Positions 38,701 through 51,054 of a stretch of 64,000 bases of DNA are shown piece by piece. The number at the start of each line of letters is the position of its first letter. Position 1 is the first letter of the stretch. The stretch lies in contig JANJXV010000025.1 in assembly GCA_024803745.1 (NCBI GenBank), positions 17,439,110-17,503,109 of the forward strand. The letters are read 5' to 3'. The stretch is from Megascapheus bottae (Eukaryota; Chordata; Mammalia; Rodentia; Geomyidae). A program made the position numbers and the translations under genes. Under the pieces are notes generated by a model. It saw only the letters and a program-made list of their open reading frames with translations. It ran no database searches and was not told the origin of the DNA.

Positions 38701-41700
38701 AGGAGGGGGTGATCACAGGTTGAAAGACTCCATCGCAACAGAAAAATTGGCTACACAAGGTTGTGGATGGAATGGTGATGTTTGCACAACACTGCTAATG
38801 CACTCAGTCACCAGCTATCTGTTTTTATAAACGATTAGCCTGGTGAATGTTGGTATACTGAATCCAAAACACAGGCTAGGGCTGCGTGGCTCAGTTGTAA
38901 GGCCCTGGGTTTGATCCCTAGCACACAAGTAAAAGGCTTTTCCCATCCGCGTACAACTCTATGCTTATCTCAAGCTGGTGTTCTTGCTAGTGGAAAAAAA
39001 ATCCAGGAAGTGAGAAAAACTAAACACAGGGCAGCCTTTGCCACCACTCCTCTAAAAGGACCTGACAGGGAGGGGAAGAGGCTTACATCCATGATGGTTA
39101 CCGGGATGTCCCGAATTTTATGAGGTTCCACGTAAGAGTTCTGACAATTCAAGGTGAGTCTTGAAGCCAGTTCGCTCTGCCCCAAACTTTCCAGCTGCAA
39201 GAAGATGTACAAGTAAGGTTTGGGAAATAATTCCAGGTATCTACGTTAAGTTTACAGATGTTTATGTTTCAAAGACAAGGTCACATACAGCAGGTTCCAC
39301 AGCCCTCAGCCAGGGCAGAGGAAGTCAATTTGTGTCCTTCAGAGGTGACAGACATTTAAGGGACCTTTGACCTGGAAGAGATCTCAGTAATCACCTGCCC
39401 CTTATCTCCTAAATGCAAGCCTACAGACCTGGTTCACCACACAGACTCGAGAAGCAAGGGGTAAAGTAAAACTGCAGCCCCCAGCCAAGAGAAGAGGGGT
39501 CCCGCTTATAATCCCGGCACTTGGAGGGCAAAATAATTCCCAGTCTAAGCCACAGAGTTGAGACTGTCTCACAACACCAAAACGGAGACCACAATCTCCT
39601 AACCCCATGCCCAAAGGATTCCAGGCAGGTTGTCTTATGTGAAGCCTTAGGATCTGTTTCTAAGACAGGAGTCACTACCATGCTGCCCGGGCTGGCGTTG
39701 AACTCCGAATCCTCCTGCCTCATGAGCTCTGGGATTCCATGTCCAGGTTTGACTTTTCAATCACTTTTGGCTGATACATATTAACACGGTCATGTGTGAG
39801 TCAGGTTAAACACACCTGAAGCATTCATCATTTGTTTAGGTGAAAATCTGCTGTTTTTGTCCTTGGGAGGGGACCCAAGGTTTTGAACTTGCTGAGCAGG
39901 CCCTGGGTTCTCCTGTCCACATGCTCCCCAGGGCCTGTGAGTGACAAGCGCTGGCAGGGATGGGGCGGGGCGGGGCATTGCAGCCGAGCCTTACCCTGTC
40001 CACCATGAAGTCAATGGCGTCCGCCATCAGCGGGTCCACTGGGCCACATGAAAAGTTTCCAAGGACGATCTTCTTGAGCATGAAGGCGGGCATCAGCCAA
40101 AAGCTGTAAAACAGTGGAGAGCGTGACGTCGATGTTTGCTCCAGCTGCCTCCGCGCCTCTGGGATCGGCAAGGATTCCTGCGGGCACGCTGGAGTCGGGG
40201 GAGGATTTCTCTTCCACTTAGGACACTGCATTTAACTTACCTCATCCAATTCCATCTCTACTTCTACACGGCCCCACCACGGAGGAGGGGGGGGGGCCTG
40301 GAAGAGTGCTCTCTGGAAGGTTTGAGGACGGGAAAGAGGAAGAGGGGAGTGTGCAGAGGGTGGAGAAGGGAGGCTAGTGGGGTGCAGAGAAAAGCCCACC
40401 ACAGGACCCTGCGCCCAGAGAAGCCCTGGTAAAAGGAGTATGGAACAAATTGGTTTTCTGGTAGACACAGGTGCCACTTCTGTAGTGCTAATGCTAAACT
40501 TTCACCAAAATCGATATGGATCTCTACTCTGGGATGAGTGACTATGCAATGCCACCTTGGCAGAGCTGTCTTGTGCTCTCACCCTGCAGCCGATTTTTAT
40601 GCATCCCAGGGTGATGAAACTAGGCTCAGACACACCAAGTGGCAATCTTTTTCTTTGCCAGTATTGGGGCCTGAACTCGGTCCTTGGGCTTTCTCAAGGG
40701 AAAAGCCCACCACTTGAGCCACAGCACCACTTGCGGCTTTTTCAGAGTATGTGATACCAGGGAATCGAACCCGGGTCTTCGTGCATACTAGGAAAGCACT
40801 CTACCACTAGGCCAAACTCCTGGCTCCTGAACTTATCCTCTCTCCTCACCCCTTTATGGATGTATAGGGAGGAAGTCCTTTGGCTTGCCTTACAGACCCA
40901 TGTATGACAAGAGCAATGGGCTGAGGTTTATACCAAGATGTCCTTGCTTGCCCCCCCGCTTCTCAATTTGATCTTTTTTTGGCCAGTCCTGGGGCTTGAA
41001 CTCAAGGCCTGGGCATTGCCCTTGAGCCACAGCACCGTTTCTGGCCTTTTCTCTTTTCAGGGTTTGACCCATGCTATGCCAGCACTCTACCACTAGACGA
41101 CACTCGTGCGCCCCTCAACTTGATCTTCAGCTCTGAATTTACTGAGTGTATTTCTTTGCTGCATTAGAAGTGGGAACAAATCTTTAAGCAGAAACGACCC
41201 AGAGTTTGGCCTAGTGGTAGAGTGCTTGCCTAGCATGCACGAAGGCCTGGGTTCGATTCCTTGGTACTATATGAATGGCCAGAAGTGGTGCTGTGGCTCA
41301 GAGTGCTATCCTTGAGCTCTATGCTCAAGGTCCGTGTGTAGCCTGAGTTGAAGTCCCAGGACTGGCCAAAAAAAAAAAAGGAATTGTGTGTGTGTGGGGG
41401 GGGGGAGGGGTGTGGGTGAACCAGCTGTTTGGCCTAGAGTTAAATTTCAATGCAAAGCAGCACTTGATCTTGATCCATGGGCAAATTACATGCCAGAGTC
41501 TAACAACCAAAGCAGGCAAGATTCCTAACCCGAGGGGAAAAGAAAATGGAGGCGAACAGAGGTCAGCACACAGCTCATCCATCACTGAAACTGAAACGGA
41601 AATCAGCAGAGTAAATCCACAAGCTCATTAGCAGTCCTCAAAAGGAGCTCAAAATTCAGGCTAAGATGGTTTTTCTGAACCCTGGTCTGTCATTTTCTTG

Positions 41701-44700
41701 GGGTTAGGAGCTTACTAAATAAAACCATATCCCATGACCTCTAGTCCCTTTTCAGCCTGGAAGTAAATCGACTCGAGTCACTTTCTAATAGGCTATTTTC
41801 TAGAGTGAAGCTTTGTTGGGGTGTCTGAAGGAAGCCAGCTTTAAGATTGGAGGGCCAGGGATAATGTTACATGGCAAATAGAGACAGGAGGATTATGGTC
41901 CAAAGTCAGCCTGGGAAAAAACACAAGACCCTATTTGGAAAACAAAGTAAAAACAACGGAGCAGAGGTGTGACTCAAACATTTGAACCATTTCCGTCTTT
42001 CCAATTTGGTGATAGTGAAGGAAATCAGATCTATGTCACACTAAAACAAAACATCTCATGAAACTGTCAACCAATATATACACAACTACCCACACAATCA
42101 GTGCAAGTTATGGTAGTGTGATGAAGACAAACTGTCCAAGTGTCTGAACAGATAGTAAACAAATAGTAGAGTTCAATTCTTTTCTTTTGGTTCTGGGTTT
42201 TGAACTCAAGGCTAACACTCTACCATTTGGGTCAAAGCTCTACTTCTGGTTTATTGGTGGTAAACTGGAGGTAAGAGTCTCACAGATTTCCTGCCCAGGC
42301 TGGCTTTGAACCATGATCCTCCAATCTGAGCCTTCTGAGCAGCTAGGATTACAGGCATGAGCCAAAATGCCCAGCTCAAAATCCTTCTTTTACAAAGGTG
42401 ATCAATTTAAAAAGCCAGAGATACAAATATTTCCTCCCCACTGTACAAAAAAAACAAAAAACAAAAAACAAATCCAAGCCAACACTCCAGAACATTCTGA
42501 CCTGCTGTTTACGTCTCACCTGTTGGCAGTCCACGTCTGGTTGAAGATGGAAGTGTCGCTGAAGGCGTTGCAGAGGATGAGGGAATGGACTCGGGGAGAC
42601 TTGTGAGTGTACTCGGCAAATTTCTGGGCCAGAAAGCCTCCTAAAGAAGCCCCGAATAGATGGACCTATTTTACACAAACGGAAGGGAGCACTCTGATCA
42701 ATTCTCAACGGGAGTATTAAAAAAAGTTGCTTCAATGATCACTAATCCCAGAACATAATGTCACCACCACTCAATAGTCTGAAGTATCTACACGGCAAGA
42801 GTGCTTGCCTAGCATGCACGAAGCCATTGGTTCAATTCCTTGGGACCATATACATAGAAAAAAGCCGCAAGTAGAGCTATGGCTCAAGTGGTAGAGTGCT
42901 AGCCTTGAGAATGCCCAAGGACAGTGCCAAGGCCCTAAGTTCAAGCCCCAGGACTGGCAAAAAAAAAAACTATATTTAAATGTTTACGTATCTCATCAAG
43001 AAAACAACCAACTGTATATTGGAATTACCTATACCAGCTAAAAATAGCATGTAAAGATTGTCTTAGAAAATGAGACCACTGCTGAACACTGGTAGCTCAT
43101 GCCTGTAACCCTAGCTACACAGGAGTCTGGGGTATGCGGACTGCAGTTCAAAGTCAGTCCAGGCAGGAAAGTCCTTGAGACTCTCCGCTCTACCAACAAG
43201 CTGGAAGTGGAGCTGTAGCTTAAATGATAAAGCCTTGAGAAAAAAACAAAAAAAAACTCAGTGTCAGTGCCCAGGCCCAAAGTTCAAAACCTACAACCAA
43301 CCAAAAAAAAAAACAACAAAAAAAAAACAGACCACTGCCCTGGTGTCTAGAGAGGAGGCACTCAGGAGGCCAAAGGCAGGACGATGGAGAGTCTGAGGTC
43401 AGCCTGGGCTATGTACTGAGACCTTGTCTCAAAAACAAAACCAAGCCAGGCGCTGGTGACTTCCATATGTAATCGTAGCTACTCAGGAGGCCGAGATCTG
43501 AGGATCTGGGCTCAAAGCCAGCCTGGGCACTAAAGTCTGAGACACATATCTCCAATTAATCACCAGAAAGCCGGAAGTAGTGCACTGTGGCTCAAGGGGT
43601 AGGGTGGTAGCCTTGAGCTGAAGAGCTCAGGGACAATGCCTAGGCCCAGAGTTCAAGTCCTACAACAACAAAAAAAAACTCAGAAAAGTTACGCTTCATG
43701 AAAGACAGTTACACAGGATCACACTATGTAAAATATCCAGAATAGACAAATCCACGGGAACAGAAAACAGGCTAGGCTGTAGAACAGGAGGGAAGATGGA
43801 GAATCAAAGCTGATTGTGGGGGCTTGAACTCACAGCCTGGGCACTGTCCCGAGCTTTTGTTCAAGGCTACTGCTCTACCCATTGAGCCACAGCATCACTT
43901 CTAGTTCTCTGGTGGTTGAGTCTCACGGGCTTTCCTGCCTCGGCTGGCTTTGAACTGAAATCCTCAGATTTCAGCCTCCTGATTAGCTAGGATTACAGGC
44001 ATGAGCCATGGGTGCCTGGCTTTTTTCTTTTTAAATTATAGCATTTGAGATAAGTGTTTCACTATGTAATTCAGGCTGTCCTAGAACCTGCACTTCTCTT
44101 TGGCTTGGCCTCTCAAGTGCTGGGATTGTAAATGTGTACCATCATACCTGGCCTGGAGTTTCTTTGGGGGAAATTTTTTTCTTTTCCCCAAAATTGATGG
44201 TGGTGATAGTTGCATGGATCTGAGAGTTTTCTTAAAAAAAAAAAATAAATAAACTGTATACTTAAAGACAAATTATATAGCATGTAAATTATATCACGTA
44301 AGGCTATCATTGGAAAAGAAAAAACCCAGTCATAGTGGCTCATGGCCATAATCCTAGCTACTCAGAAGTCTGAGATTAGGAGGACAGGGGTTTAAGATAA
44401 AAAGCTACAGGTAGGGGCTGGGAGTTTGGCCTAGTGGTACAGTGCTTGCCTAGTATGCACGAAGACCAGGGTTCGATTCCTCGGTACCACATATATAGGA
44501 AAAAGCTGGAATTGTTGCTGAGGCTCAAGTGGTAGAGCTCTAGCCTTGAGAAAGTCCAAGGACAGTGCTCAGACCCTGAGCTCAAGCCCAGGACTGGCAA
44601 AAATAAATAAATAAACATAAATTAAAAAGCTATAGGTAGTAGTGTGTGTCTTGCATTCTGGCTATGAGGGAAGTGTAAATAGGAGGATCACAGGCTAGGA

Positions 44701-46508
44701 AAAACCAAGAACCTCTCTGAAAATTAACAACAGCAAAGAGGGGATAAATCAAGTGTAGAGCACCTAAGGCCCAGAGTTCAAATTCCAACATCCCCCCACA
44801 ATAAAAAACAGCCATCAAGTTTTATAAGACACGTAGTAAATTAGTTCCTGGGTACTCACTTTATCCAGTTGTAAATGGTCTAAAAGTTTTCTGAACCCGT
44901 CACAGAATTCAAGGTGATCCCAATAAACTGGATACTGCAGCTGAAATGACAATTTTAATTTAAAAACTATAGTAGTAAAAATGCAAAAATAAGCCTTCCA
45001 TTTCTCATTTGCTCAAGTTTTGCCTCTTATTTAAAATCCATGAAAGCTTTCACTTTTTTTTCTAAATTTGTATTTTACCCAAAGACCAAAATTTCAAGAG
45101 AAAAGTGAAATACTCTGGTGAAAGATATGAATAGCAACTTCAATTCACATCAACTTCCAACTAGCTAAATGTGAGGTTCAAGGTGATATCTTGATGAGAG
45201 TATGGCTCAGTGCACCTAGCAAATACAAGGCCTTAAGTTCAAACCTCGGGAGGCAGGTGGGGAAGGAAGAGCTGGTTGCCAGTGGCCTCACACCTGTAAA
45301 TCATAGCTACAAGGGAGGCTGAGAGGGAGAACTGTGGTTTGAGGCCAGCCCCGGGGAGAAAAGCTCCCCTTTTTAACCTATAACTGAGCTCAATGATGAT
45401 GAGAATCAGAGCAGATGGACAAGAAGTCTTAAGAATCATTAATAAAGCCAGGCATGGTGGCTCACCCCTATAATCCTAGCTACCCAGGAGGCTGAGATCT
45501 AAGGATCAAGGTTCAAAGCCAGCTGGAACACAAAAGTCTGAGACTCTTATCTCCAATTAGCCATTAGAAAGCCAGAGAAGTAGGGCTGTGGCTCAAGGGA
45601 TAGGGCAGTAGCCTTGAGCTGGAGATCTCAGGGACAGTGCTCAGGCCCAGAGTTCAAGCCCCATGAACCCCCCCCCAAAAAAAATCATTAATAAATAGGG
45701 CTCACTGGTATCTCACCAGCCCAACAAAGACAAGGTCCGGAGGCAATACTAAGTCCTCACCAACTCAACAAGGACAAGGTCCTGAGGCAATACTGTTTAA
45801 GTCCAATTTCATTTTAAATTGAACACATGATGCTCCAAGAGTTCAAGAAATAACATTTGTTCTGAGGAGGGATCATTCTTTTTAATAGTATTTCTTTAAG
45901 GAGTGATCAAGAAGATGGTTCTTTAGAATTGATTTTTTTTTTTTTTTGGCTAGATCTGGGGCTTGAACTCAGGGCCTGAGCACTGTCTTTGGGCTTTCTC
46001 AAGGCTAACACTACCACTCGGGTCTCCAGGCATGCTAGGCAAGCACTCTACCACTAGGCCAAACTCCAGGCCCTCCTCTGGTTTTACATATATGAAACCC
46101 ATCTGACAGGCCTGTTGTTTAAGCACTTACATTTATTCTGTTAAGGGGAGAAAATATCACTGGAATACATACCATCTTGTATATGATAAGATAATTTTGG
46201 ATTTGACATATTGTTTGTATTAAAATTGTTTGTGTAGCCTGGCTCACACACACCTGTAATCCTAGCTACTTAGAAGGCAGAGATCTGATGATCGAGGTTC
46301 AAAGCCAGCACAAACAGGAAAGTACAGAAGACTCTTACCTCCAATTAACCACCGAAACTGCTAGAAGGAGAGCCATGTCTCAAAGTGGTAGAGCACTAGC
46401 CTTGAGCAAAAAAGCATAGGGACAGTGCAGAGGCCCTGAGTTCAAGCTCCAGGATCAACAACAAAAAAGTGTTAGAGGACAATGCCCAGGACCCGAGTTC
46501 AAATGCCA

Positions 46509-46570
<62 letters not shown>

Positions 46571-49500
46571 CCCAGCCAAAATGGGGCTAGAGGCATGGCT
46601 CAGTGGTTACAAACACCTGCCTAACAAGTACAAGATCCTGAGCTCAAACCCATTCAAAGTAAGTTCAAATCCATTTCAGTCATCTGTATGCCAACAGTTT
46701 TTACAATGGATGCGTAACTCTCCAGAAGCAGTGAGGTAAAATAGTGGGAAACGGAGTCACAAGTCTGAGTTCCTCCCTCTGGCACAACTGCCGAATGACC
46801 CATAGTGATGGCTACTAAGACTTGGAAGTGGAGCTGTGGCTAGAGGGGTAGAGTGCTAGCAGGAGCAGCACAGCCCAGGGACAGCACCTAGGCCCTAAAT
46901 TCAAGCCCCACAACTGACCAAAAGAAACAAAATCCCTGATATTTAAGCTGGCAAATCTTTTACCTAGCAAGTGCGATGTCCTGGGTCTGATCCCTAGTAC
47001 CCCAAAGAAGAAGTCAGAAGACCTGGGTTCAATTCAATACATAGAAAAAGCTGGAAGTGGTGCTGTGGCTGAAGTGACAGACCTACAGCCTTGAGAAAGC
47101 CTAAGGACAGTGGCTCAGGCCCTGAGTTCAAACCCCAGGACTGGCAACACAACAACAACAAATTAATAAAGCTCGGAATGTGGCTTAGTAGTAGAGTGTT
47201 TGGCCTACCGTGCATGAAGCCCTGGATTCCATTCCTCAGTACCACATACACAGAAAAAGCTGAAGGTGGTGCTGTGGTCCAAATGGTAGCCTTGAGAAAG
47301 CCCAAGGACAGTACCCAGGTCCTGAGTTCAAGCCCAGCCCGGGAGGGAAAGTCATTGTGAGACTCTTTATTTTCAATCACCCATTCAAAAACTCAAAGTA
47401 GGGCTGTGGCTCAAAGTGGGAGAGGGCTAGCCTTGAGTAGAAAAGCTCAAGGATATATATGCCCAGGCCCTGAGTTCAAGCCCCATGACTGAAAACAAAA
47501 CAACCTTACAAACAGTGATCACAAAGAAAAAACACAAGAAATGAGTCTGGATTTTAATGCCGACACAGCAATACTTACAGCTATCACCCGGTAACCCCAT
47601 CCAGTCAACGCCAAAATTTGTTGGAAAAATACATCTGCCGTTCCGCTGACAGGGGGAAGAAATATGAGGGGACACCTGATACTTCTGGGGCCAGCATCAT
47701 AGAGTGACCATATTTTGCTGTCATCATCATCTACGATAATCTGGAGAGAAAGTGACAAGAAAAAACAACAGGAATTCTTACATTCTACATTTGAGGCATT
47801 TCCGGTGTTCACAGAACTGCCTTGACGCTGGGATCTGGGGAGGGTGGGGTGGTCACAGAGGATCAGCGCACCCCACAAACAGCTTTGGTTTCCTTTTCTT
47901 TCCTCAGATCCCAGCGAGCTGCTTTGATTTTGAATTTTCCTGTCTGTCCATGACACCAAAAAGATACTTGATTTAACATGAAATAGTAAACTCTGGGTAT
48001 GGCACCTTTTGCCCTACTCCCCCATAATTGTGGCTGTTTGTGTGTGTGTGTGTAAACTGTTGTGCAAGTGTGGACAGAAAGAAAGTTGGCAGTCAGTTTC
48101 CCATGCTGGCTGGGATCGGCAGGCCACCACAGAGACCAGTACCCCAGCCACAGCTAAGGAGAGGTGCTTCAGACCTGGTCTGGACCAAGCCTGAGGGGCG
48201 CATTTCTGCTCCAGAGGAAGGCTGGGAGGCAGCGGTGTGACCTTGGAGGAAAGATAAGGCAGGTGCACGTGAGGGTCCTGGGAGATGCTGCAAGCCATTC
48301 CGTGGGGGGGGGGGGGGGGGCATGGGCACGGGGAGAACATGCTCTTTGGGGAGAGGAGGAAGTTGTCAGAAACCATCTTGATTTAGAGGTTATTAACTAG
48401 CCCGGGGGAAAAGGGGGACACAATGGGGCTGGGGCCATTTGAGCACTTTGCAGTGACGTGTTACTATTATAGTTCACTGCATGAGCACTTGCCAGTTCAA
48501 TCAATATCTGCTCTACTTGTAGGTCAGAAAGCCTCAGGGCCTCCAAGTGCTTCTCCTGTCTGAGCCTCCTAGCTGCCCCACACATGGCTCTCAGGACAGC
48601 AGTGCACTGGCCTGGGGTCACTGGGTCACAGGGAGCTACTACACGGGGCAAGGCTAAGTCCACAGACACCCAGGGACATCCACACATGAACTTCTTCACC
48701 TTTGTATTTTGAGTGGCTTTCCTGGTTTCTTGTGGTTTAAAAATACAGGCTCACGCCTGTGATCCTAGCTACTCAGGAGGCTGAGATCGGAGGATCGAAG
48801 CTCAAAGCCAAACCAGGCAGCGAAGTCCACGAGACTCTTTATCTCCAATGAACCACCAGAAATGGAGGTGGCGCCTAAGTGGTAAAGCATTACCCTTCAA
48901 TGAAAAAGCTAAGGAAGGGACAGCGTCTAGGTCCTGAGTACAAGCCTACCACTACTGGCACAAAATAAAACTCTTCTTTCCAAATCTACTAAAGTATTAA
49001 CATGTTAAAAATCTAAGCCATGTTAACTAAAGGATCTCTCTTATTTAACTAGATGTTCTCTTTTTCTATGAAAACAACTAGCAAACTTAGTTCATTATGG
49101 ATTTTTTTAGGCTTAAAGTGCTACCATAAAATAAAAATATTTCCTAGCTAGTACTACATTTCTAGAAATAACTATTTTATAGAGTAACTGAATAAAATAG
49201 GATAAAAACCATGTTGACGGGGCCGGGAGTTTGGCCTAGTGGTAGAGTGCTTGCCTAGCTAGCGTGCACGAAGACCCAGGTTCGATTCCTCGGTACCACA
49301 TACATAGAGGGCCTTGAGCTCTTTTGTTCAAGGTTAGCACTGTATCACACTGAGCCACACACAGCTCCACTACCAGTTTTTGAGTGGTTAATTGGAGGTA
49401 AAAGTCTCACGGGACTTTTCTGCTCAGCTTAGCTTTGAACCATGATCCTCAGATCTCAGCTTCCCGAGCAGCTAGAATTACAGGTGTGAGCCATCAGCAT

Positions 49501-50709
49501 GTGGCTCAAAATTTTAATAGATTTATAAAATATCACTGTAATCGAAATCCAATCCCTGTACTCCTGGGCTGTGTGCGCTCTAATGTCAGGTAACATAAGC
49601 CTGCTTTCCCTCTGTGAATGTGCCACCTTGTTAAACTGTTCCCCTGTGTCAGGCATACAGTAGGTATCTTGACTATAAGTGAGGAATTTTATCTCATTCG
49701 TCTACAGAAGACATTTTTCAACAGTATTGTGTTTGAACTCATGTCTGCACTTGCAAGGCAGCTGCTCTTTCACTTAGCCATGTCCCTAGGTCTTTTTGGC
49801 TTCAGTTATTTTGAGCATAAGCGATAGGGTTTTTCCCCTAGCCTCAAACCTTGACCTTTCTACATCTCTTGTGCAGTGGGGGCAAGAGAGGTGTGTGTCA
49901 CCAACCCAGCTTGTGTGAAGTGGAAGAAGGTCTCACTAAGTTTTTAACCTGACCCCTTCCCGGGTTTACAGGTATGAGCCACTGCACCTGGCCTAGCTGT
50001 TTTTAACTGAAGCTTCTATTACTCTCCTGGCAAGGGGGGAGCAGAATCTAACAGAGACCATAAATGATGATGTTGGTATCACGGGATTCTAACATTGGCA
50101 CAAGAACAGAGTTTTATTCTATGATGGGAATACCCTGAAGCTGGGATCTCCAAACATTTACGATTACCTCTTACCTCGGGGTGGGGGAATTCCAATGTAA
50201 GTTGTTTAGTAAGGTTTTTACGAATCTCCTAAATACCCGGGTTTCTGGAAAACAACTATGCAGATGTAGTGTATCAAGGTAAACAGAGGCTGTAATGGAA
50301 CCTACTGTAAATCTGAAGCCTGAGGATCAGAAATACAATCTGGGGTGTGGCTCAAGAGGTAGAATGCCAGCTGTGAGCAGAAAAGCCACATGAGGGGCAA
50401 GGGCTTGAGTTCAATTTCCAGTATTGGCACGTATGCACCAGAGATACAGTCCTACACAATAATAAAGCTCTTGAGTCTCCAAAGTTGACTGCATGTGACA
50501 CAGGTCCCTTGTGTGTGTGATCAAACCTCTGGGTTAGAGAGCACAATAATCTCTACTCTCAAACACAACTAAGCCCTGGCATCTAAATCGCACATAAAAA
50601 TGGCACAAGATTTGGCAAAGAAGAGGTGTGGCAAAACCATACATACCTTTTTAAGGGGAACTGTACTTCTAAACCAGTTATAATCAGGGGAGATTTTAAT
50701 CTCTCCCAT
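35658..50709 (-). CDS. SPG21: SPG21, maspardin (complete coding sequence, 8 coding exons)
   Basis: Joined on the - strand: 50709-50647, 47740-47579, 44940-44860, 42665-42520, 40103-39995, 39194-39087, 37369-37229, 35774-35658, giving 927 nt or 308 residues plus stop, the length I recall for human maspardin. All splice sites are AG/GT and all phases agree. Residues 22-26 are IVDDD; the alpha/beta-hydrolase nucleophile elbow GASLGG is near residues 107-112. Maspardin is a cytosolic and endosome/trans-Golgi-associated hydrolase-fold protein reported to bind CD4 and ALDH16A1. Loss causes Mast syndrome (hereditary spastic paraplegia 21) in humans. A classical lipase or esterase activity is not established. 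The gene is convergent with ANKDD1A and is driven by the CpG island near 55 kb. No disabling change is seen. Confidence 0.98.
35775..37228. other. SPG21 last intron
   Basis: It holds the B1 monomer (35880-35998), an antisense B1-like dimer (36150-36335) and SINE fragments (36795-36950, 37010-37090). The rest shows no recognisable feature. Confidence 0.7.
35880..35998 (-). repeat. Monomeric B1-like SINE, antisense
   Basis: GACAAGGTCTTTATTGTGTG, CAGGCTGGCCTTAAACGTGT and GGCGCTGGGATTATACATGT are the antisense B1 consensus without the dimer right half. It lies in the last SPG21 intron. Confidence 0.8.
37229..37369 (-). CDS. SPG21: SPG21 coding exon 7
   Basis: 141 nt, phase 0, with acceptor CTCCTCAG and donor GTAGGA. 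It encodes [16 protein letters not shown] and onward to EVNLYVQ. Confidence 0.98.
37660..38065 (+). repeat. Two sense B1-like dimeric SINEs
   Basis: One is at about 37672-37890 (CTGGAGGCTGAGATCTGAGG to AGCAGAAAAAAATAATAAAA) and one, more diverged, at about 37905-38062. Confidence 0.7.
38140..38870 (+). repeat. Ancient L1 3' region, sense
   Basis: CACCTCACACCCATTACACT, GTGTGGAGAAATCAGAACC, CAGCCATGCGGAAACACTGG and the 'aaagccaaagtgcacagatgg' stretch follow the L1 ORF2/3'UTR order. 38770-38800 (GGTGATGTTTGCACAACACT) matches the old L1 3'UTR tail. It is well diverged. Confidence 0.65.
39087..39194 (-). CDS. SPG21: SPG21 coding exon 6
   Basis: 108 nt, phase 0, with acceptor TTGCAG and donor GTAAGC. 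It encodes [16 protein letters not shown] and onward to VTIMD. Confidence 0.98.
39195..39994. other. SPG21 intron without clear features
   Basis: About 800 bp of single-copy-looking sequence. A CpG-bearing GGGGCGGGGCGGGG run lies at 39962-39976 next to the exon 5 donor. I see no gene or intact repeat. Confidence 0.5.
39995..40103 (-). CDS. SPG21: SPG21 coding exon 5
   Basis: 109 nt with acceptor TTTTACAG and donor GTAAGG. It completes the split Ser codon and encodes [17 protein letters not shown] and onward to DFMVDR. Confidence 0.98.
40648..41110 (-). repeat. Two antisense IDL-Geo SINEs
   Basis: One copy at about 40648-40828 lacks part of its right half; the second at about 40974-41105 is shortened. 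Both sit in the intron before exon 4. Confidence 0.75.
41200..41382 (+). repeat. IDL-Geo SINE, sense
   Basis: CAGAGTTTGGCCTAGTGGTA to CCCAGGACTGGCC and an A tail at 41369-41380; a short GT and G run follows (41385-41413). Confidence 0.85.
42520..42665 (-). CDS. SPG21: SPG21 coding exon 4 (nucleophile elbow)
   Basis: 146 nt with donor GTGAGA; it ends after two bases of a Ser codon. It begins [20 protein letters not shown], which contains the G-x-S-x-G elbow of alpha/beta hydrolases. Confidence 0.98.
42795..42971 (+). repeat. IDL-Geo SINE, sense, 5' truncated
   Basis: It begins inside the left half (AGAGTGCTTGCCTAGCATGC) and ends with an A tail at 42960-42969. It lies just upstream of SPG21 exon 4. 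Confidence 0.82.
43080..43680 (+). repeat. Sense SINE cluster (two dimers and a B1 monomer)
   Basis: Dimers lie at about 43085-43305 and 43446-43678. Between them, a monomeric B1 tail (GAGGTCAGCCTGGGCTATGT, about 43345-43440) keeps the ancestral B1 pattern. Confidence 0.75.
43805..44155 (-). repeat. Antisense B1-like dimer followed by antisense B1 monomer
   Basis: Dimer at about 43818-44025; monomer at about 44045-44155 (TTTCACTATGTAATTCAGGC, CAAGTGCTGGGATTGTAAAT). Confidence 0.75.
44415..44622 (+). repeat. IDL-Geo SINE, sense, with 17-bp target duplication
   Basis: Flanked by TAAAAAGCTACAGGTAG (44398-44414) and TAAAAAGCTATAGGTAG (44623-44639), one mismatch. It has an AATA-rich tail and lies about 240 bp from SPG21 exon 3. 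Confidence 0.92.
44860..44940 (-). CDS. SPG21: SPG21 coding exon 3
   Basis: 81 nt, phase 0, with acceptor CATTTCAG and donor GTGAGT. It encodes [16 protein letters not shown] and then [11 protein letters not shown]. Confidence 0.98.
45270..46470. other. SPG21 intron 2, repeats
   Basis: Sense B1-like dimers at about 45445-45680 and 46230-46470, and an antisense IDL-Geo copy at about 45928-46073. The sequence 'caacaaagacaaggtccggaggcaatact' (about 45722-45750) is followed by a diverged second copy at 45766-45794. No gene is seen. Confidence 0.7.
46509..46566. repeat. (AGAC)n(AC)n microsatellite
   Basis: About seven AGAC units followed by about fourteen AC units, at the tail of a sense SINE. 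Confidence 0.95.
46830..47505 (+). repeat. Sense SINE fragments upstream of SPG21 exon 2
   Basis: Right-half pieces at about 46830-46925 and 47040-47150, an IDL-Geo copy at about 47170-47335 (CTCGGAATGTGGCTTAGTAG), and a B1-like dimer tail to 47500. Confidence 0.7.
47579..47740 (-). CDS. SPG21: SPG21 coding exon 2
   Basis: 162 nt, phase 0, with acceptor CTCTCCAG and donor GTAAGT. It encodes [15 protein letters not shown] and continues to GWGYRVIA, the first strands of the hydrolase fold. Confidence 0.98.
47741..50646. other. SPG21 intron 1 of the coding region
   Basis: Besides SINEs at about 48745-48970 (sense), 49219-49307 (sense left half only), 49310-49510 (antisense) and 49820-49995 (antisense B1-like), it holds a 17-G run at 48304-48320. 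No further gene is seen. Confidence 0.65.
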
Positions 50710-50733
50710 GATCCGCCAAAATGGAGGTCAACC
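50647..50733 (-). CDS. SPG21: SPG21 first coding exon
   Basis: The acceptor TTTATTTCAG precedes 50733. 24 nt of 5'UTR are followed by ATG at 50709-50707, encoding [20 protein letters not shown] plus K, with donor GTATGT. The start codon is preceded by GGATC. Confidence 0.96.
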
Positions 50734-51054
50734 CTGAAATAAAAGCATGCTCATATCAGAAGTGAACGTAGAGTCTGGTCTCACTAAATCAGATGCTTTA
50801 AAACCATGGAAATGGGCTGTTCTACCTTCTCAGTATCCACTTCAACAACAGAAAACAATTTGGTGTAATGCTATAATCACAGAGGTGGAGAGACTGTCAT
50901 TTCAACCCCTTAGTTCCTCTAGATTAGAAAATAGACATGGCTTACTAAAATAACATGGCTATTGCAGAGACCAGGCTTTTTGACACCCATGGTGAGTCCT
51001 AGTTACATAATCTGAACTACAATCCCCTTGGCTGCCTGTCCACTCTATCTCAGG

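Noticed and set aside
46509..46566. Possible CRISPR-like or structured repeat array
   Set aside because: It is a simple AGAC/AC microsatellite without spacers, and the window is eukaryotic.
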